Shown: positions 58,601-64,000 of the stretch, piece after piece
Layout: the number at the start of each line of letters is the position of its first letter
Position numbering within the stretch: the first letter of the stretch is position 1
Origin: Micropterix aruncella
Taxonomy: Eukaryota > Arthropoda > Insecta > Lepidoptera > Micropterigidae
DNA: 64,000 nt
Assembly (NCBI GenBank): GCA_944548615.1
Contig: OX155951.1
Coordinates: 19,006,789-19,070,788, forward strand
Direction of reading: 5' to 3'
Notes under the pieces: model-generated
What the model saw: the letters and a program-made list of their open reading frames with translations, nothing else
The model's database searches: none
What the model was told of the DNA's origin: nothing
Program-made: the position numbers and the translations under genes

Positions 58601-61600
58601 ACCCCCAGCTTAAAAATTGCTGCAACATATTAATGTGGATACCTATTTTACCTCCAAACTCAACGTTGATATATTTGGATGGTCAACGGGCCAACTATAG
58701 GGTTCTCCAATAAGGGCGAGTCGATGTTGACAGTCTGCAATAAAACGAGCCGTGTGTGAGGTATTCACGAAATTATTTTTTTATTTGAAAGGCATATTGT
58801 ATGGAATATGAGATCGTTCCAAATGTCCGCCGCGGCTTCGCACGGTGGCACGGACCCGAATTTCCAATTTTCAATGACTGCCGCATAGATTGGGCTGAAT
58901 TTGAATCGATGGCCTGGGTTATGTTGACTTCGAGGGCATCGGTCGATTGCGGCTCGTCGGCATAGAGCTGCGACTCAGAAAACCCCACAAGAAAAAGTCT
59001 AGCAGGGTCAAATTGCACGATCTCGGTGGCCAATTCGAGTTACCTTCGCGAGAGATAACTATGCACTAACGAACGCTCATTTCGATAATAAAATTTTAAC
59101 ACGCTGCTCAATCGTGTAACTCGCCGTGTCGATTAATAAAAAACAGATTTGTCAGACGCCGCGAAAACGACACGGCCGCCGCGGACTTTCAGCATCGACC
59201 CGCCCTTATCGGAAAACCCTATAAATCATAGTTTTTTATGCTGATTTTGAATGGAGCTCTGTTATGAATCGGGGCGTTACCCAGTATCCATAAAAATATA
59301 ATAACGTGTGTAATATTTTGATGTAAAGGAACAATGGACTGAAGCGCAGCAAGAGAGGCTGGAGCTGCAGAGGGCGAGGGTGCAGGAGGTGGGGCGGCAG
59401 CTGCAGGCGCTGGCCGAGTGCTGGCAGCGGGGGGGGCTGTCTCTGGGGGGGCTGTCTCTGCACATGAACCTGGCTCTCTCGCCACAGCGCCGCTCCTCCA
59501 CTACATCTCCCACGCAGATCGCACAATTACAACAGCAGAATTATTTACTAACCGAGGTAATTTTCCAGAATCAATTAAATCATTCACCTTGTAAATATTT
59601 GGTTACCGAGAAAAAAACATCTATTAAATCATTCGGTCATCGAACTATTTTTTGTCGGCGGTTAAAAAATATCAGGTGCAATACGTGATTAGCAAATAAA
59701 CGAAATTTTATCAGCAATTACACATCTTTAGTCGGCGAAATAAATGGTTATAAAGTTATCACTCGGTCGACAGGATTATACACTTCATCTGGCGACAAAA
59801 TAATATTGATAAACTATAATATTTAGGTTATAAAAATCATGGCAGCTGACAAAATAAAATTAGGTAAATTAAATTTTATCGATGTGCAAGATCGATGAAA
59901 TCATTGAAGAGATTGGCGTGACACCAGCCGATTGCACGAAACGGCAAGTGGCGTGAAACGCATGACTGCATTCCATCGTAGAGATGGGTCATTCCGGTTC
60001 CTAGTTAGACCCAATTCATTAGCAAAGAGCAGGTTCTAGCCCGAATTTGAACCCGACAAATATCGCACCGACTAGCCGTTTCATTCTGCATTCCGAGAAG
60101 CCAGTTACTCCTTTGGCTCCGCCACTCCATCGAACCGACAGTTGATGGAGTGGGGAAGCCAAAGGAGTCATTCCATTCCGAATAGCCGGCTCCTTCCTTT
60201 GGCTTCACCGCTCCACTGCATTGATGCGTCACTCTACTCCGAGAACCCGGATGATTCCGGAATTAGCCATCGCTCGCCCCTCTGAGCCGAGCCGCTAGTC
60301 AGTCATTTTGATGATGCGAACAGTCCTATAGATTCTGCCATTCCGATTATTTTCTATTTATTCTGTGCCCGGATAAAAGCTTACATTATGAGTTGCACGG
60401 TCGCGAACTCTATGAACATTCCCCACAGATGAGGTTTATTAATTTGCGAAATTAGATTTTGATATTTCATAAATATCTTGGGATAATATTTCAGCAAAAG
60501 AACCCGGGGGTAGTAATTTTGAAGAGTGAAGCGGATTTATTTCAGGTAGAGAAGCGGGGTTCAGAACTCGCATGAACCCGGAATGACCCATAACTATAGA
60601 ATAACTTTAGAATAGAATAGAATAACTTTATTGTGCTATAAAAACATAACTTAATGAATATTCCTGGTTTTATAAAAAATACAATTTATGCACAAATAGC
60701 AGAGTTATCGCTATAGCAATATCTTACAGTCAACCATAACTAATTCATCACATTTGAAAATTCATTCTAAGCATGGCATTTATTTTGCGAATGCTATTTT
60801 GCACATTTGCTACATTTGCAAATGCACATTTGCTACAAACACAGTTCTTCATTTTCCAATGAATGTCGTGGTGTGCTTTATCAAAGATGATCGATGCGCA
60901 AATGGAAGACCATATTCGTCACATATAAATTATATTTTTTGCTGTACAAATAGTTTATTAGCAGATGAAAAATACATTTTAAAGCTTGCAAAAAAAATAT
61001 TCAATATGATTGAATGATTTGCCTCTTATTACTTATATTGCAGGAAATGTATTTAATTACCTATATACATAACTTTAGAGCTGTCTTATACAGGTGAGTT
61101 TTTAATTAGTGACATCCTTGAAGTGGGTGAATCAGGATAAGCTAATAAACAACTTTTGATAGATACTTTTGAGAAAAACAAAAAAAAAGCGTTTTTTTTT
61201 TATTTTGAAAACTTTATTGTTTTGATAAATAGTATAAAAAGAGTTCAGCGCGTTGCGCCATCTAGCGGTAGGTAAAATATCGCAAATATTGATTATTTGC
61301 GATATTTTGTGTATTGCTAGATAACGCAGCGTGCTCAACGCTTGTCAAACTTTTATTTAACAGTCAAGATTTCCAAATTTAAAAAAAAAATGCAACCTAT
61401 AAATATTGTTTTAAAAATTGCCAATTTTTTTAAATCAAAAGTTGCATATTTGCTCGTACTGATTCACCCACTTCAAGGATATCACTAATTAAAAACTCAT
61501 CCTGTATGATATTTGCTGACGACAAGTAGCAGCTCGTTTGACTACTATATTTGCCGACATAAAACAATTTAGAGCTGACCAAAACCTCAATATCATGCTG

Positions 61601-62806
61601 TTCGAATAAATGTTATAGTCTAACTAGCGCATCGTAACTGTAAGCAGAGATATTTTCGAATTGAAAATCATATAGCAACATTTTCCCAAACTGTCATCTG
61701 CTGGATACGGTCGGGTTAGGCAATCTTGAGAATGTTTTTTCCATCCTATCCATTAGGATGCCAAAAAGGCCGACCGGCCTTTTGCGTTTGTTGGCAGATC
61801 CGCACATAGCCATTTCGCCAGGCCTAATATACATTACTTACAAGATTCATTATTAGATACAAAATTGACCAGAAAAAGTGCAGCGTCATTTTTTTAGCTA
61901 TTACGCTGGCTTCCGAAAGCTTAATGCAAACATGGTAGTTCTATTACAGTAGGAAGGGTTTTTTTATTGTCAAAAATTAAAAAAATAATTGAACATTAGC
62001 TAAACCATATTATTTCTGTACAAACATCTAAAACGGAATAAGAACATGTACTTTTTTTAATTTATTTAATATATAATAAAACCTTGCAATATCCAGTTTC
62101 CCGCTAAGTCTAATACCGTGGCGGTAGTGGAAGGCAACGCTTATAAAGCCTTGATTCGTGTTATAGTACAAAATATTCACATATATACATATATAGTATA
62201 AAATATCGCCGCTGATTTGAAGTGGAAGAAATTTGTCTGTAGCGATTGTGTTTATGCTTTTGGTAACATGGACTATTTCCCAAAAGTTTCATTCGTGGTC
62301 TTTGGAACAAATTAATACCAAGAATCAATGCCGATAATGACATGTTGAAATATTTAAGTCGACGATCAAAACTTATTAAGTCAACATATAGAAGAATCCA
62401 GTATATTTTAAATATATCACATTTTCTGCACCTTTTTTATTTTCTTTAAACAAAGAAATGACGTGGAAAAGTAACTTTCTAGCGATGCATTTTAATAAAT
62501 TTCACATATCAACAAAAATAGGAAAAACTTCTGCTATCCAACAGAAACTTTGATTGTTCGTGTGGGATTCGTGTTGGTGTGGTATTCATGCGAGGTTATG
62601 CTATAGGCTTATTTTTCTTCTTTCCATTCTTCTGTTTTTCAAGCAAAACACCTATTTTTTACGTACATAGGTTGATTTTTTTCTTACGTTTTCAGGATGT
62701 AATCAAGAAAAGGGAGCGCATTTCGATGCTGGAGAGAGAGAAATCTTCTCTGATAAGAGAGCTGCTGCAACTGAGAACAAAAGGCGGCACAGCAGACAAA
62801 TTTTAA
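52637..62806 (+). CDS. SAPCD2: Suppressor APC domain-containing protein (SAPCD family)
   Basis: Exons 52637-53503, 59329-59556 and 62696-62806, all phase 0, give 401 residues (human SAPCD2 394). Residues 10-85 (LPKQFVIAMRTLFDIMDDDK...FLSFDQFCSGLKICLL) form the EF-hand-like N-terminal domain of the family. A Pro-rich linker follows. RRHTLQNGIDYNMLKRVKKI begins a coiled coil with EQEKDILLQGLTAIDKAREW that is highly characteristic. Exon 2 adds another coiled-coil stretch (QERLELQRARVQEVGRQLQA...QIAQLQQQNYLLTE) and exon 3 ends in a third (KRERISMLEREKSSLIRELL). The vertebrate protein controls spindle orientation and polarity through LGN. The choice of SAPCD2 over SAPCD1 is by length and domain content. 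Intron 1 (5.8 kb) and intron 2 (3.1 kb) are repeat-rich. Confidence 0.9.
53556..53841. repeat. hAT-type MITE, 286 bp, with intact 8-bp TSD
   Basis: The left end CAGCGTTTCCTAATTAGTGG and the right end (reverse complement CAGTGGTTTCCAATTAGTAT) share the CAG...TTTCC(T/A)AATTAGT pattern. The 8-bp direct repeat CTCTAGTG flanks it at 53548-53555 and 53842-53849. Inside, GGTACGCG-type words recur (53592, 53613, 53779), as in hAT subterminal repeats. In SAPCD intron 1. Confidence 0.9.
54440..54795 (+). repeat. Minisatellite, about 115-119 bp unit, three copies
   Basis: Unit landmarks AATTTTGTATACATATTCAA and GATAGCCCGTTCTAA recur at 54480, 54599 and 54712. GGTTGG(C/G)T..CAACGAGGAGACT and GTCAACAGCACAGAAA complete the unit. 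Period is 119 then 113 bp. The flanking partial unit starts near 54440 (GGATCGGCTCCCGACGAGGA). Confidence 0.85.
55078..55469. repeat. TIR element (MITE), about 392 bp
   Basis: TAGGGTGACTAGGTAAACGA...CACATTCCTAAGGGTGA at the left pairs with TCACCCTTAGGAATGCGATA...GTTTACCCAGTTACGCTGTA at the right. GATGTACA / TGTACATC words sit just inside. TA-ending termini fit Tc1/mariner-type MITEs. A separate AT palindrome, ATATATGATATAAATATGAT, precedes it at 55006-55077. Confidence 0.85.
56190..57794 (+). mobile_element. hAT transposase relic
   Basis: Fragments of one transposase of the zinc-finger MYM / DUF4371-associated hAT type appear in order. Frame 56287-56751 carries VHCVAHVLNLVLAHSSEIPL, NFFRQSPLRDGLMKK and KTRWTEKHVAVERF. 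Frame 56736-57170 carries YYRRNVFYPFIDHVVKELDS. From 57171 to 57466 come FPVSTATPERCFSTLKRLKN, a stop, and the hAT dimerisation tail LTGLALMSVHCDIAVQLDPK. There is a frameshift and at least two stops. CAGTGGCGTGC at 56190 and GCTATAGCTACGCC at 57778 resemble degraded hAT ends; no matching 8-bp duplication was found. In SAPCD intron 1. Confidence 0.75.
57795..59328. other. SAPCD intron 1, distal part
   Basis: AT-rich apart from GC-richer patches at 57840-57980 and 58820-59200. No exon or repeat with clear ends was seen before the acceptor at 59328. Confidence 0.4.
59984..60591. repeat. TIR element, about 608 bp, with inner hairpin
   Basis: ATGGGTCATTCCGGTTC at 59984-60000 is mirrored by GAACCCGGAATGACCCAT at 60574-60591. 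Inside, ACTCCTTTGGCTCCGCCACT at 60107 pairs over about 25 bp with the complement ending at 60168. A third related copy, GGCTCCTTCCTTTGGCTTCA, is at 60188. Non-coding; SAPCD intron 2. Confidence 0.8.
60592..61087. other. SAPCD intron 2, no gene
   Basis: AT-rich. An AATAGAATAGAATAACTTTA repeat-like start near 60599 may be a decayed retroelement tail. Confidence 0.35.
61088..61507. repeat. TIR element (MITE), about 420 bp
   Basis: ATACAGGTGAGTTTTTAATTAGTGACATCCTTGAAGTGGGTG-type left end (61088-61133) matches the right end in inverse (61460-61507). The centre has a hairpin AAAATATCGCAAATA / TATTTGCGATATTTT at 61273-61308, flanked by GCGCGTTGCGCCATCTAGCG and its partner near 61318-61340. Non-coding. 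Confidence 0.9.
61508..62695. other. SAPCD intron 2, distal part
   Basis: AT-rich sequence. A short GC hairpin AAGGCCGACCGGCCTTTTGCG lies at about 61776-61795. No exon was seen. Confidence 0.4.
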
Positions 62807-62978
62807 TGCAAATATACAATATACCTATTATACTTTTGAGACTGCTCTCATGGTGCCTTCATTTAATTTAATTATTCAGTCACACCTGGTGACTAAAAAT
62901 TACAGGACTTTGCTCCAGATGCTCATTTTGCGGCCATATTTAAAAGTATTAACATTTTTTTAATTATATACTAATTGC

Positions 62979-62984
62979 AATAAA
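62979..62984 (+). terminator. Poly(A) signal AATAAA of SAPCD
   Basis: AATAAA 173 nt after the SAPCD stop, only 22 bp before the opposing signal of mRpS18B. Confidence 0.6.
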
Positions 62985-63005
62985 AGATTTTTTACGGAAT
63001 AATGA

Positions 63006-63015
63006 TTTATTTATT
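63006..63015 (-). terminator. Poly(A) signals AATAAA of mRpS18B
   Basis: Two overlapping TTTATT words on the plus strand (63006 and 63010), 34-43 bp past the mRpS18B stop. Confidence 0.6.
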
Positions 63016-63048
63016 TTTTTCTAAAGTTCTATGTGATTCATTGGCAAT

Positions 63049-63677
63049 TTAAGGATCTTTGTTGTATTGAGAATAGTCATATTCTCGGAATGGTACATCG
63101 AAGGTGATATATCCGTGATCCCATGCTTTTTCTATTGCTACCATTAATGCCTGATGTTTCCTCTGACAAACTCCGGTCTTAGTGTAGGAGAGTATCTGAA
63201 ATGAATCACGGGTTTAGTACGAGTCCTCTGAGTACTTATTATGAAAGGTTTCTGATGTCGACTCACCTGCCCAGTATGCTCGGAGATAAACTGCTTTAGC
63301 AAATCCACATTTCTGTAATCCACGACCAAATACTCATCCCGGCAAATGGGGCATGGATTCCCCGTGGATATCTGGTGCTTCCTGATACACTTCTTTCTCG
63401 TTCTCATCGGGGGGAACTGCCCTTTGTGGTTTCTCTTGTATAGGATCCATACGCTATTGTCTCCGTACGTTTGTTTGTAGGCGTCGCTCTTCAAGTAGCG
63501 TATGCTCGTCTCTACCGGTACGATGCGCGAGCGGTCTTTGAGCGGATCTACGGGCGCGGAAGCCGCGTCTTCCACAGTTTCGTTCGCTGTGCTGGTCTCG
63601 TTTGAACACAACCGGGTATTTAAGCGAGTTTGCACCGCCGGTTGTGTCAACCGCAGAAATCGCCTCGCCAAAAACAT
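63049..63677 (-). CDS. mRpS18B: Mitochondrial ribosomal protein S18B
   Basis: Two exons, 63677-63267 and 63195-63049, phase 0, 185 residues. The basic N-terminus MFLARRFLRLTQPAVQTRLN looks like a mitochondrial presequence. The body matches bacterial S18-derived MRPS18B: YLKSDAYKQTYGDNSVWILY, KRNHKGQFPPMRTRKKCIRK, GNPCPICRDEYLVVDYRNVD, LLKQFISEHTG. Exon 2 gives TGVCQRKHQALMVAIEKAWD and DHGYITFDVPFREYD. Cysteines 97, 109, 112 and 147 are consistent with the metal site of the S18 family. It is shorter at the C-terminus than the human protein (258). The protein is part of the small mitoribosomal subunit. The ATG at 63677 is the first in frame. Confidence 0.95.
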
Positions 63678-64000
63678 TTTTAACAAAAGATAACCTACAA
63701 ATAATTTGACGTTTGAGTTTTATTTTTTTGTGGTGTAATGATCTGGATGCAACTCTTTTGGGCAAGAGTCCGGGGTAGTGTGACACCGATAATAAAATTG
63801 CCGTATTTGGTAGGTTGAAATACATCTAATTTTGATGTAATTTAATTATTAACCATTACTAATGGATGTCATAGATAAAATTAGATATTTCAAAATTTCC
63901 TTGTCGTTTCCTTTCCTTTTAATTTCTCTTCCTTGTCGACAGACGAAATAAAGTTATCGGTTATTTGTGACGAAATAAAGTGTTTTTGTTAAACATCCGC
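63678..64000. other. Upstream flank of mRpS18B
   Basis: Presumed promoter region. The words GACGAAATAAAGT recur at 63943 and 63970. No other gene starts before the window ends. Confidence 0.4.

Noticed and set aside
58773..59033. 86-codon minus-strand frame beginning MATEIVQFDPARLF
   Set aside because: No homology that I recognise, no splice-compatible partner and no conserved motif; it sits in the SAPCD intron in GC-richer DNA.
60001..60232. Possible tRNA-like B box (GGTTCAAATTC reversed) near 60040
   Set aside because: No A box at the right distance and no closed acceptor stem; the sequence belongs to the inverted-repeat element.

Overview
This is eukaryotic, almost certainly insect and most likely lepidopteran, genomic DNA. 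It is AT-rich, with spliced genes (GT-AG introns of about 60 bp to 8 kb), dense transposon debris and long (TA)n tracts. A Helitron-like repeat beginning TCTATACTAATATTATAAAG and a repeat containing TACGGAACCCTCGG are both of kinds I know from moth and butterfly genomes. There are no bacterial operons, CRISPR arrays or plasmid functions. Taxon and gene names rest on my reading of translated sequence, not on a search.

Seven conserved genes could be rebuilt exon by exon with matching splice phases. In order: a TMEM268-like membrane protein (+, 1840-9092, five coding exons, with two alternative last exons); GPCPD1 glycerophosphodiesterase (-, 13317-10908, 5 exons, 680 aa); PNUTS/PPP1R10 (-, 28921-14244, 5 exons, 988 aa); TMCO1 (+, 30223-36150, 5 exons, 183 aa); FOXRED1 (-, 50057-36213, 6 exons, 476 aa); a SAPCD-family protein (+, 52637-62806, 3 exons, 401 aa); and mitochondrial ribosomal protein S18B (-, 63677-63049, 2 exons, 185 aa). 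They are unrelated housekeeping genes, not a pathway or cluster. Arrangement: TMEM268 and GPCPD1 converge; PNUTS and TMCO1 diverge from a 1.3 kb region; TMCO1 and FOXRED1 converge with stop codons 62 bp apart and apparently crossing 3' UTRs; FOXRED1 and SAPCD diverge; SAPCD and mRpS18B converge with poly(A) signals about 20 bp apart.

Introns and spacers hold most of the sequence. I see non-LTR retrotransposons of several types: an RNase H type, a degenerate RT with two nested insertions, a CR1-like element, a nearly intact APE-RT element with one in-frame stop, another truncated RT, and four copies of a family with a restriction-enzyme-like endonuclease. There are also hAT and Tc1/mariner relics, a Helitron-like element, a tRNA-like sequence, minisatellites, and about a dozen non-autonomous inverted-repeat elements. 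One of these is present in three copies, and two have clean 8-bp target duplications.

The most interesting biological observation is a tandem duplication of the last TMEM268 exon. Both copies are intact, share phase and motif, have their own stop, and lie only 16 bp apart in a very GC-rich island, which predicts alternative C-termini. I found no evidence for a wholly new multi-gene system.
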